Shown: positions 13,880 to 20,574 of the stretch, in pieces
How the letters are laid out: each line of letters begins with the position of its first letter
How positions within the stretch are numbered: position 1 is the first letter of the stretch
DNA from: a bacterium
GTDB lineage: Bacteria > Ratteibacteria > UBA8468
Assembly: GCA_030637775.1 (NCBI GenBank)
Contig: DAOWFY010000019.1
Coordinates: forward strand, 1-21,063
Direction: 5' to 3'
DNA: 21,063 bases
Program-made: the position numbers and the translations under genes
The notes under the pieces: generated by a model
Database searches by the model: none
Seen by the model: the letters and a program-made list of their open reading frames with translations, nothing else
What the model was told of the DNA's origin: nothing

Positions 13880-14945
13880 GAGGATCCCTTAAATTAGCCT
13901 CCATATTGCGATTACAGATAAAGCCTATCTCTACAAGGGCAGAAGGCATCTCGGTGTACTTAAGCACAAAATAATTTTTCTCCTTAACTCCTCGATTGGG
14001 GATGAGTAACCTCTTGGATAGTTCCCCCTGAATTACACTGGCCAACCTTCTACTTTTCTCAAGGACATTGCCTTCATTTAAATCACCGATAATTACCCCT
14101 AAATCGGACTCATTTGTGATATCAATGTCATCAATGCTTCCATAGTTGGCGCTCTTGGAACGAGGACAATATGTCTCAAAACCATCGGCACTCCATCGGT
14201 TATAACGGGCAGAATTGGTATGGATAGAGAGAAAAAGGTCTGCCTTCTTCTGATTGGCTAATTTGACTCTCCGGTCCAGATCTTCTCTTGAAGTTGAACC
14301 AAGATGTCGATCGTCCTTACGGGTCATCAGGACTGTCAATTCCTTCCTCTTCTTTAATAGATTATTGAGTCTTAAAGCAATATCTAAATTCACATCCTTC
14401 TCTCTCAATCCGTATTCACCAATAGCCCCAGGATCTCTACCTCCATGGCCAGGGTCGAGGATAATAATCTTTTTAGATGTCGATGCTGTGGATGAGACAA
14501 TGGCCGTCTCAATTGAAGGGGACCGAAGGGAAAGACCAACCGCTTCCTCAATGGATGGAACGGATTCTTCCTCTTTAGGAGTAGTAACCTCAAGTTTGCT
14601 TAAAACTTCCTTAATGCAAGACAAGGGAACAACAAACATCCCCTCAATAAATTGGGGAGGAGGCTCAATCTTTCCTATCTCGCCATTAACTAAAATATCG
14701 CTGCATCCAGCAATTAAGGAAATTGTGTGATTTTGGTAAAAAAGGAGGGCCCTTCCTTCAGAAATGCCAAAACTCAACCTTGCCTCTAAGAGCCTCGCTA
14801 AATCATCCAGGGGGATAAATCTCGTTCCTTCCTTGATGTAAGTGGAGATATCATTCTCTCTGATTTTTTCATCTAAATCAACCTCTGCTGCCAAGAGAAA
14901 GGGAATAAAAAAAATTGTTATCAGCAAAAAGGATAGTCTTTTCAT
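13815..14945 (-). CDS. Secreted N-acetylmuramoyl-L-alanine amidase (Amidase_3)
   Basis: Zinc peptidoglycan amidase of 376 residues that splits the bond between muramic acid and the stem peptide. Signal peptide: MKR, hydrophobic core to about 18, likely cut near LLAA-EVD. Residues about 35-120 resemble the copper-amine-oxidase-N-like domain common in cell-wall proteins (FIPLDDLARLL, ILVNGE, MFVVPL). The Amidase_3 domain spans 158-374, with zinc ligands H167 (DPGHGG), E182 (LREKD) and H242 (SIHTN) and catalytic E339 (LVEIGFI). The ATG lies 3 nt after the tmRNA 3' end, with no ribosome site, so after tmRNA processing its message would be nearly leaderless. It overlaps murI. Confidence 0.93.
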   Translation of the reverse strand: MKRLSFLLITIFFIPFLLAAEVDLDEKIRENDISTYIKEGTRFIPLDDLARLLEARLSFGISEGRALLFYQNHTISLIAGCSDILVNGEIGKIEPPPQFIEGMFVVPLSCIKEVLSKLEVTTPKEEESVPSIEEAVGLSLRSPSIETAIVSSTASTSKKIIILDPGHGGRDPGAIGEYGLREKDVNLDIALRLNNLLKKRKELTVLMTRKDDRHLGSTSREDLDRRVKLANQKKADLFLSIHTNSARYNRWSADGFETYCPRSKSANYGSIDDIDITNESDLGVIIGDLNEGNVLEKSRRLASVIQGELSKRLLIPNRGVKEKNYFVLKYTEMPSALVEIGFICNRNMEANLRDPHVRQVIAETLYKAIIRYFQEG

Positions 14946-14948
14946 CAG

Positions 14949-15294
14949 TGGAGGCGCCGGGTAGTGAGCCCGGGTCCAGAAAAGATCACAAAAGAGGTCT
15001 CTTCATGCTTAGTTCCTGTTTTGGCTTTTCTTCCAGAACTTCCAGGAACAGAATCTCTGGAAGAGCAGGTCTTTTGATCTCATTCTACCCTACAAGACCG
15101 GATAGGGTAGAACCAGTCTGTTATCCGACCCATTTATGGCCCCACAGACAAGGACCATATAGGGTTCCTGCCTAATTAGGCAGGAAGGTAATTTGCCGTT
15201 TCGGCAGTTGTTTTTTGAGGATTTTTTACGAGCCTTTCCTCAAACTCGGCATGCTGCCTCTTTTATCTCTTTTCTGTCGAATCGCTTCGCCCCC
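14949..15294 (-). ncRNA. ssrA: Transfer-messenger RNA (tmRNA)
   Basis: Rescues stalled ribosomes together with SmpB. The 5' end GGGGGCGAAGCGATTCGACAG is the standard tmRNA start (first 7 nt at 15294-15288) and pairs with CGCCTCC at 14956-14950 (one G-U), leaving discriminator A at 14949; CCA is not encoded. P2 is supported by CAGAAAAGA near the 5' end with TCTTTTCTG before the T arm, and AAAAGAGG with CCTCTTTT. The conserved GCCGAG and CTCGTAAA stretches precede the tag frame, P5 is a perfect 22-bp palindrome (15165-15186) holding the tag stop in its loop, and later stems fit pseudoknots. The T arm is CCGGG-CTCACTA-CCCGG. It starts 1 nt after smpB and ends 3 nt before the amidase gene. Confidence 0.95.
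15176..15205 (-). other. tmRNA tag-peptide reading frame
   Basis: Following CTCGTAAA and ending AACAACT, as in Bacillus subtilis (AACT directly before the resume codon), the frame GCC GAA ACG GCA AAT TAC CTT CCT GCC TAA encodes AETANYLPA. With the alanine carried by tmRNA the predicted tag is A-AETANYLPA. The hydrophobic LPA ending is of the kind recognised by ClpXP-like proteases, although most known tags end in LAA or VAA. The choice of resume codon is by analogy. Confidence 0.7.
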
Positions 15295-15295
15295 T

Positions 15296-15751
15296 TTATT
15301 TTTTTAATCTCTTTCTTATCTCTCTTTCTGCTTCTCTCTTTTTAATTGCTTCTCGCTTATCAAACTCCCTTTTTCCTATTGCAAAAGCCAGTTCCACCTT
15401 AACTCTTCCCCTTTTAAAATACAGGGAGAGAGGAATGAGGGATAACCCTTTTGATAGCTTGCCGAGAAGCGCTTCAATCTCTCTTCGGTGAAGCAATAGT
15501 TTCCGGCTCCTTGTAGGATCACCCTTATCTGTACTATGACTATAGGGGCTGATGTGCATATTATACAAAAAAACCTCTCCTTTGTCAATGCGCGCGAAAC
15601 TGTCGGCAAGAGAAACTTTTCCTTCCCGAAGCGACTTTACCTCTGAACCGAGCAGTTGAATCCCCGCTTCCACCTTCTCTAAAATCTTATAATTATGCCA
15701 GGCTCTTTTATTGCGAGCAATAATTTTAGTTCTCATTGACTTCTCTCTCAT
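15296..15751 (-). CDS. smpB: SsrA-binding protein SmpB
   Basis: Partner of tmRNA in trans-translation. The 151 residues contain the family sequence [42 protein letters not shown], then [11 protein letters not shown], the [12 protein letters not shown] segment, [20 protein letters not shown] and the basic C-terminal tail that reaches into the mRNA channel. Start choices are ATG 15751 and ATG 15736; the second has a weak GAGAG ahead, the first only 13 nt after a TATAAT box. Its stop codon TAA (15298-15296) is separated from the first tmRNA base by a single A, so processing of tmRNA would trim the smpB message right behind its stop. Confidence 0.95.
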   Translation of the reverse strand: MREKSMRTKIIARNKRAWHNYKILEKVEAGIQLLGSEVKSLREGKVSLADSFARIDKGEVFLYNMHISPYSHSTDKGDPTRSRKLLLHRREIEALLGKLSKGLSLIPLSLYFKRGRVKVELAFAIGKREFDKREAIKKREAEREIRKRLKK

Positions 15752-15764
15752 TTTTCAGTATATT
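15736..15764 (+). promoter_or_regulatory. Sigma70-type promoter of rpe
   Basis: TTGACT (15736-15741), a 17-bp spacer and TATATT (15759-15764) give a near-consensus promoter. The expected start is around 15770-15772, only 4 to 6 nt before the rpe ATG. No ribosome site fits in that space. The -35 box lies inside the start of the smpB coding region. Confidence 0.65.
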
Positions 15765-15767
15765 ATA
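15762..15767 (-). promoter_or_regulatory. TATAAT -10 box for the smpB-ssrA transcript
   Basis: TATAAT on the minus strand ends 10 nt before ATG 15751 and overlaps the -10 region of the opposite rpe promoter. The -35 side (TATCTT at 17 bp spacing) is weak. If used, transcription starts within a few bases of the first ATG, so smpB would be leaderless from 15751 or have a short leader from 15736. Confidence 0.45.
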
Positions 15768-15775
15768 TAACAGCA

Positions 15776-16435
15776 ATGAAATCAAAGATAAAAATTGCGG
15801 CTTCCCTTTTAGCGGCAGATTTCAGCGAGCTCAGCCGGGAGGTCAAAATGGTTGAGAGAGCCGGGGTTGACCTTCTTCATCTTGACATTATGGATGGTCA
15901 CTTTGTCAATAACATTAGCTTTGGACCGGGAATAGTCAATTCTCTGAAAGCAAAAATAAAGTTACCCTTTGATACCCATTTGATGATTGAAAATCCGGAA
16001 AGGTACATCAGAGAGTTTGCCCGAGCCGGAAGTAGAATCATCACCTTCCATACCGAGACGGCCAGAAATCCAAAGGAACTGATTAAATCGATCAGAAAAC
16101 TGGGTTGTTCTCCAGGGATTGCCCTCAATCCCAAGACACCTGTTTCTCAGGTGAGACCGTTTTTGAAAGAGGTGGATTTGATTTTGGTAATGACCGTTAA
16201 TCCTGGCTTTGGAGGACAGAAATTTATCCCGGCTACCCTTGCTAAATTAAGGGAATTAAAGAGAATTCTTAGCAAAAAAAATCTAAAATTTGATTTGGAG
16301 GTAGATGGCGGCATAAATAGAGAAACGGCGAAAATGGCGGTTTCCGCCGGAGCAAATATTTTAGTCGTCGGAACCTATCTTTTCCAGAGCAAAAAGATGA
16401 AAAAAAGGATAAAAGAACTGCGATGCGGAGGATAA
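15776..16435 (+). CDS. rpe: Ribulose-phosphate 3-epimerase
   Basis: TIM-barrel enzyme of the pentose phosphate pathway (ribulose 5-phosphate to xylulose 5-phosphate), 219 residues, the normal size. Seen: ASLLAADFS (9-17), LHLDIMDGHFVNNISFGP (34-51; metal ligands H35, D37), DTHLMIENP (H68), LVMTVNPGFGGQ (137-148) and LEVDGGIN (174-181; D177). It heads a plus-strand operon and overlaps hisD by 13 nt. The message appears to have a leader of only about 5 nt and no Shine-Dalgarno sequence. Confidence 0.95.
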   Translation: MKSKIKIAASLLAADFSELSREVKMVERAGVDLLHLDIMDGHFVNNISFGPGIVNSLKAKIKLPFDTHLMIENPERYIREFARAGSRIITFHTETARNPKELIKSIRKLGCSPGIALNPKTPVSQVRPFLKEVDLILVMTVNPGFGGQKFIPATLAKLRELKRILSKKNLKFDLEVDGGINRETAKMAVSAGANILVVGTYLFQSKKMKKRIKELRCGG

Positions 16436-17634
16436 AGAGAAGGAAAGAACTGGAAGCGATCCTGAAGAAAAGAGCCTCTCTTGCCCCCGGGCTGGAAAAA
16501 AAGGTAAGAGGAATCATTTCCGCGGTTAAAAAAGACGGAGATTCTGCTCTTTTTGACTTGACAGAAAAGTACGATGGCGTGAGATTAAAGGATCTTAGGG
16601 TCAAGGAGGAAGAGATCAAAAGAGCATCCTTGGTTCTGGATAAATCTTTAAAAAGAACGATTGCTCTCGCCAGGAAAAGAATAGAGGAATTCCACAAGAA
16701 AGAGTTGCCATCCGGTTTTCTCCTTAAGAAAAGGTATTGTTATGTAAAAAAAGTTTTTACCCCAATAGAGACTGTCGGAATTTATATCCCGGCGGGCACC
16801 TCCCCCCTTATCTCAACCGTTCTGATGACGGTAATTCCGGCAAAGATTGCGGGAGTAAAGAGGATTATTCTTGTCTCGCCCCCAAAAAGGAATGGCAAGA
16901 TTAACCCCTATATTCTGGCCACCGCTTCTCTCTGTGGGATAAAAGAGATTTACAAAACAGGAGGAGCACAAGCAATAGCCGCTCTTGCCCTGGGGACAGA
17001 AACCATTCCCAGGGTGGATAAAATCATTGGGCCGGGAAATCGGTATGTCACAACCGCCAAGAGGCTCCTCTTTGGCGATGTCGATATTGACCTCTTAGCC
17101 GGACCAAGTGAGGTAGTAATTTTAGCCGATGAGACTGCAAAAGCTTCCTTTGTTGAAACTGACCTTTCAGCTCAATCCGAACATACCGGGGGATTGGCAA
17201 TTCTTATCACCAATTCAGGGACTTTAGTTAAAAAAGCAGAAAAAAATGTAAAAAATGGCTATTCAATTTTAGTAAAGGAAGATAAGGAGATGATTGAACT
17301 CGCCAATAGAATCGCTCCGGAACATTTGCAGATAATGATGGAAGAACCGGAGAAAATAGCCAGAAGAATAAAAAATAGCGGGGCTATTTTTCTGGGCAAT
17401 TACAGTCCGGTGGCGATTGGTGATTATCTTGCCGGGCCAAGCCATGTCCTTCCTACAGGAGGCTCAGCCAGATTCTTTTCCGGACTCTCAGTTGCCAGTT
17501 TCTTAAGAGGATTCTCCCTCATCTCCTGGAGGAAAAAGGAGATAGAAAAATGGGGAAAGGAAATTGAAAAACTTGCTAAAATAGAGGGGTTGCCATATCA
17601 TGCAAAATCAATTAGAATAAGAAGAGAAAAATGA
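16423..17634 (+). CDS. hisD: Histidinol dehydrogenase
   Basis: Zinc, NAD-dependent enzyme for the last two steps of histidine synthesis (histidinol to histidine), 403 residues. Motifs: [18 protein letters not shown] (118-135), [17 protein letters not shown] (180-196), [12 protein letters not shown] (202-213), [10 protein letters not shown] (223-232), the zinc ligands Q251 and H254 in LSAQSEH, catalytic E300-H301 in RIAPEHL, D334 in [17 protein letters not shown] and H393 near the end. The family LSQAEHD reads SAQSEHT here. It starts inside the end of rpe and shares an ATGA overlap with hisB. Confidence 0.95.
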   Translation: MRRIKRRKELEAILKKRASLAPGLEKKVRGIISAVKKDGDSALFDLTEKYDGVRLKDLRVKEEEIKRASLVLDKSLKRTIALARKRIEEFHKKELPSGFLLKKRYCYVKKVFTPIETVGIYIPAGTSPLISTVLMTVIPAKIAGVKRIILVSPPKRNGKINPYILATASLCGIKEIYKTGGAQAIAALALGTETIPRVDKIIGPGNRYVTTAKRLLFGDVDIDLLAGPSEVVILADETAKASFVETDLSAQSEHTGGLAILITNSGTLVKKAEKNVKNGYSILVKEDKEMIELANRIAPEHLQIMMEEPEKIARRIKNSGAIFLGNYSPVAIGDYLAGPSHVLPTGGSARFFSGLSVASFLRGFSLISWRKKEIEKWGKEIEKLAKIEGLPYHAKSIRIRREK

Positions 17635-18221
17635 AAAAAAGAAAAGCAACAATTAAAAGGGAAACATCGGAAACAAAGATTGCTCTCTCTTTAGAGATAG
17701 ATGGTGAAGGTAAAGGTAAAATAAAAAGTCCTATTGGTCTTTTGAATCATATGCTCATCCTTTTTGCTAAACATGGTCTTTTCAACTTAAAAATTGTAGC
17801 TACCGGTGATATCGAGGTCGATCAACACCACCTCAGCGAAGACTTAGGGATCTGTCTGGGAGAGGCAGTAAAGAAGGCTTTGGGGAATAAGAAGGGGATT
17901 TGTCGCTTTGGATTTGCGATGCTGCCGATGGATGAGGCTCTGGTAGCAATATCCATCGATATTTCTGGAAGGCCTTTTCTTGCCTACAATGTCCCTAAAA
18001 GAAGAAGAAAAGGAGAATTTGATACAGAATTATTGAAGGAATTCTTTCAAGGCTTTGTTAACCATAGCGGAATTACTCTCCATATCAATCTCCTCTACGG
18101 AGAAAATCTTCATCATATCATCGAGGCAACATTCAAGGGATTGGCAAGAACACTCGATGAGGCAACTAAGATTGACCAGCGTATCAAAAGTGGCATCCCT
18201 TCTACAAAAGGAAGGATATAA
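17631..18221 (+). CDS. hisB: Imidazoleglycerol-phosphate dehydratase
   Basis: Sixth step of histidine synthesis, manganese enzyme of 196 residues. Metal-binding sets: NHM (H40), H48, DQHHLSED (H66, H67, E70) and ENLHHIIEATFK (H161, H162, E165). Two familiar motifs are altered while ligands stay: FLDHM is LLNHM, and HHTVED is HHLSED. ISGRPFLAYNV, LLKEFFQGF and the ending IPSTKG are normal. It is the monofunctional form without a phosphatase domain. It overlaps hisD by 4 nt; the stop TAA is already part of the dispersed repeat that follows. Confidence 0.94.
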   Translation: MKKRKATIKRETSETKIALSLEIDGEGKGKIKSPIGLLNHMLILFAKHGLFNLKIVATGDIEVDQHHLSEDLGICLGEAVKKALGNKKGICRFGFAMLPMDEALVAISIDISGRPFLAYNVPKRRRKGEFDTELLKEFFQGFVNHSGITLHINLLYGENLHHIIEATFKGLARTLDEATKIDQRIKSGIPSTKGRI

Positions 18222-18260
18222 ATTGCGCTACTTACTAATCATACTATCTTCAGTAGCAAT
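18220..18260. repeat. Dispersed 41-bp repeat, copy B
   Basis: AAATTGCGCTACT (18220-18232) and ACTATCTTCAGTAGCAAT (18243-18260) repeat the two halves found at 11752-11791 in the same orientation. The ends are inverted (ATTG-CG-CTACT against AGTAGCAAT, a 2-nt bulge), so the unit can fold. It fills most of the gap between hisB and the DUF5665 gene and starts within the hisB stop codon. Confidence 0.6.
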
Positions 18261-18296
18261 CTGGAAATCCTGTACCTACAGTTAATATATTCCCAA

Positions 18297-18629
18297 ATGG
18301 TTGAAGAACCGAAAAAAAAGGAGAAAGAGGAAAAATCCGAAGCATCGATAAAGGATCTGGCAAAGCGGCTGAAGGATAGAACAGCCTCAGAATTTATGGA
18401 GCTGGTTGAGCTCTTAAAGAGTCCGCGTAGGCTTTTCTGGCATAATTTCTTTGCGGGTCTGATCAGAGGGTTAGGAATGGCCATTGGATTTACAATTTTA
18501 GGAGCAATCATCGTTGCCATTATCATTTTTTCCCTTAAAAAAATGGTTACGTTTCCCTTAATTGGAAAATTTATCACCAATATTATCGATGCGGTTAAAG
18601 AACAGCTGCCAAAAGGAAGAATCTATTAA
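18297..18629 (+). CDS. DUF5665-domain membrane protein
   Basis: A 110-residue protein of unknown function. The first 33 residues are highly charged (Lys/Glu rich), followed by the DUF5665-like block EFMELVELLKSPRRLFWHNFFAGL and one or two hydrophobic helices (GLGMAIGFTILGAIIVAIIIF, about 56-79), then FPLIGKFITNIIDAVKEQL. The combination of a charged cytoplasmic head and membrane tail is typical of the family. No ribosome site is seen before the ATG; a TATATT box lies 5 nt ahead (18286-18291), though without a good -35. The stop overlaps the xerC start by 1 nt. Confidence 0.8.
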   Translation: MVEEPKKKEKEEKSEASIKDLAKRLKDRTASEFMELVELLKSPRRLFWHNFFAGLIRGLGMAIGFTILGAIIVAIIIFSLKKMVTFPLIGKFITNIIDAVKEQLPKGRIY

Positions 18630-19489
18630 TGAAAAAACATGTTAGGGATTTCTTAACTTACCTTCGGGTGGAAAGGAATCTTTCGCCTCACACCTTAAGG
18701 GCTTATGAAAGTGACCTTTATCAATTTGAAAAATTTATTGGGGAGCAAAAGATCAGGATAAAAAAGGTTGACCCTAAACTATTACGCAACTATCTAATCT
18801 TCTTGCAGAGGAATTGCCAGCGGAAAACAATTCAGCGAAAATTTGCTGCGCTTCGTTCCTTTTTTAAGTTTCTAAGTCAGCACAAAATCTGCTCTACCAA
18901 TCCTGCCTTAGCGATAAGAACACCAAAGATGGAAAAAAGACTGCCAAGGTTTCTTGATGAGGAGGAAACAATTAGATTATTGGAAGCCCCCGGTAGCGAC
19001 CTCTCTGACCTCAGGGATAAAGCAATCTTAGAAACCCTATATAGCACCGGAATAAGGGTATCTGAATTGGCAAATTTAAAGGCTTCAAATTTAGACTTTA
19101 TTGGCGGTTCCATCAAAATAAAGGGAAAGGGCGGAAAGGAAAGGATTGTACCCATCGGGGAGAAAGCATTGGAAGCAATAAAAAATTACCTTTCCCATTC
19201 TAAGAAATCTAAAGATGTACTTTTCTTAAACAGATTTGGAAGGAAACTTTCTAACGTGGGAATCTACAAAATCCTTAAAAAGTATGGAGAAAGAGTAGGA
19301 TTGAGAGAGCCGATAAGCCCTCATATCCTAAGACACTCCTTTGCCACCCATCTCCTTAACCGCGGGGCTGACCTGCGGGCGGTGCAGGAATTGCTGGGTC
19401 ACAGTAACCTTGCGACGACCCAAATCTATACCCATTTAACTACCTCCCGGCTCAAAAAGATTTACCAAAAATCCTTCCCTCGTGCCTAA
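18629..19489 (+). CDS. xerC: Tyrosine recombinase XerC
   Basis: Site-specific recombinase of 286 residues, probably resolving chromosome dimers at dif. The N-terminal SAM-like core-binding domain covers 1-85 (FLTYLRVERNLSPHTLRAYESDL). The catalytic set is complete: R143 (STGIRVSEL), K167 (IKGKGGKERIVP), H232 and R235 (HILRHSFATHLL), H258 (LLGHSNLATTQIYTH) and nucleophile Y267. The ending RLKKIYQKSFPRA and the phrase RAVQELLGH are closer to XerC than XerD. It is tightly linked to the DUF5665 gene (TAATG), and nothing nearby suggests an integrated element, so the housekeeping role is preferred. Confidence 0.93.
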   Translation: MKKHVRDFLTYLRVERNLSPHTLRAYESDLYQFEKFIGEQKIRIKKVDPKLLRNYLIFLQRNCQRKTIQRKFAALRSFFKFLSQHKICSTNPALAIRTPKMEKRLPRFLDEEETIRLLEAPGSDLSDLRDKAILETLYSTGIRVSELANLKASNLDFIGGSIKIKGKGGKERIVPIGEKALEAIKNYLSHSKKSKDVLFLNRFGRKLSNVGIYKILKKYGERVGLREPISPHILRHSFATHLLNRGADLRAVQELLGHSNLATTQIYTHLTTSRLKKIYQKSFPRA

Positions 19490-19541
19490 AAAGGTCATCC
19501 TCAGAAATTATCTTCAAATCCATTCAAATAAAGTTTTTTTC

Positions 19542-19571
19542 TTGAAGAGATTAGGAGGAGTATTGTAGAAT
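19542..19571 (+). promoter_or_regulatory. Possible promoter of the aldo/keto reductase remnant
   Basis: TTGAAG (19542-19547), 18 bp and TAGAAT (19566-19571) lie just before ATG 19584. The same -35 sequence recurs in the promoter at 20502. AGGAGGAG falls inside the spacer, too far upstream to serve the start codon. Confidence 0.4.
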
Positions 19572-19583
19572 AAAAATGGAAAA

Positions 19584-20224
19584 ATGGAGTATAAAAGTCT
19601 GAGCGGAGAAGTTAAAATTCCTGTCCTGGGAATAGGCACCTGGGGTATGGGAGGAGAATTTAGCAAAGATTATTCTTCGGACAAGGAAGATATCTTTGCT
19701 CTAAAGACGGCTATTTCTCTGGGTATGACCCACATTGATACGGCAGAGTTGTATGCAAGTGGCCATTGCGAGGAACTGGTAGGAGAAGCTATCAGAAACT
19801 TTGATCGAGAAAAGATTTTCATTACTACCAAGGCCTGGGAGGACCACTTAAAATATGATGCCCTTATCCGCGCGGCAAAGAGAAGTTTAAAGTGGCTAAC
19901 CAGGTAGAATATAATCTTTTGGTAAGAGCACCCGAGAAAGAATTGTTACCTTATTGTCAAGAGAAGGATATTATGTTAGTGGCTTACAAGCCTTTAGCCG
20001 GAGGAAAATTGGCAAAACCTGGATATAAATTATTGGATCTTTTGGCTAAAAAATATAAGAAGAGTCCCGCCCAAATCTCTTTGAATTGGTTAATATCCAA
20101 ACCAAAGGTGGTGGTTATTCCTAAGGCTTCAACAATAGTTCACTTAGAAGATAATTTGGGGGCGGTAGGTTGGAGGTTGGAGAAAGAGGACTTACGGAAA
20201 TTGGATGAAAACTTCACTCCCTAA
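19584..20224 (+). pseudogene. Aldo/keto reductase with out-of-frame internal deletion
   Basis: The first frame (19584-19907) is the start of an aldo/keto reductase: GIGTWGMGG (16-24), HIDTAELYASGHCEELVG (50-67; D52 and Y57 of the catalytic tetrad), FITTKAW (79-85; K83) and LIRAAKRSLKWL. The second (to 20224) is the end: VANQVEYNLL, ELLPYCQEKDIMLVAYKPLAGG, SPAQISLNWL and VVIPKAST. The middle of a normal enzyme of about 275 residues, roughly 75 codons with the catalytic histidine, is absent. The two parts meet near 19890-19895 in different frames, so the protein ends after 107 residues. It is a broken gene unless the assembly is wrong. Confidence 0.85.
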
Positions 20225-20236
20225 ACGCTTTCTTTC

Positions 20237-20542
20237 TCAAATTGTTCTCTTTACTAATTTAGCAATCCTTGCTCCTAACCTTCTGCATTGGGCTTCTACT
20301 CGGGAGTCGGGAGCGCCGATAGAAACTACTCCATAATGCCCACCCTCCGGGTCTCCCTGGATAATCATCCCGTGGATAAGGAGAGCTTTGAGAATATCGG
20401 TGATGGTGGTTTCATTGCAACCTACCTCCCAGAATACCCCTAAATCCCCAAATCGGTATACTGCTTCCGGCCATCTTTTCCAAATATATGTTTGTAAATA
20501 TTTGAAGAATAAGAAAAAAAGTATATAATGATAAAGGGAGGC
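20237..20542 (-). pseudogene. Headless C-terminal gene fragment, unrecognised family
   Basis: A 102-codon minus-strand frame ends in TGA (20239-20237). From about 20480 downward it reads like genuine protein: WPEAVYRFGDLGVFWEVG, then TITDILKALLIHGMIIQGD, GHYGVVSIGAPDSRVEAQC and RRLGARIAKLVKRTI. The first start codon (ATG in HGMII) comes only halfway along, and the 5' part is AT-rich noise, so the N-terminus has been lost. I do not recognise the family. The plus-strand promoter of the next gene lies inside its lost 5' part. It faces the aldo/keto reductase remnant tail to tail. Confidence 0.45.
20502..20529 (+). promoter_or_regulatory. Probable promoter of the AlaDh/PNT-like gene
   Basis: TTGAAG (20502-20507), 16 bp and a perfect TATAAT (20524-20529). 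The start would be near 20536, giving a leader of about 40 nt. A GGGAGG at 20536-20541 is too far from the ATG at 20575 to serve it. Confidence 0.55.
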
Positions 20543-20574
20543 TTAATTTAAATAAAAGGTAAAAACGTTTTATT

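Noticed and set aside
14915-15175. 86-codon plus-strand frame over the tmRNA region
   Set aside because: It is antisense to tmRNA, whose ends, P2, P5 and T arm are all identifiable.
18055-18285. 76-codon plus-strand frame overlapping hisB
   Set aside because: Out-of-frame shadow of the hisB 3' end running into the dispersed repeat.
18629-19489. Tyrosine recombinase considered as an integrase of a mobile element
   Set aside because: Length, full Xer motifs and cotranscription with DUF5665 and his genes fit housekeeping XerC; no tRNA or attachment repeats were seen.
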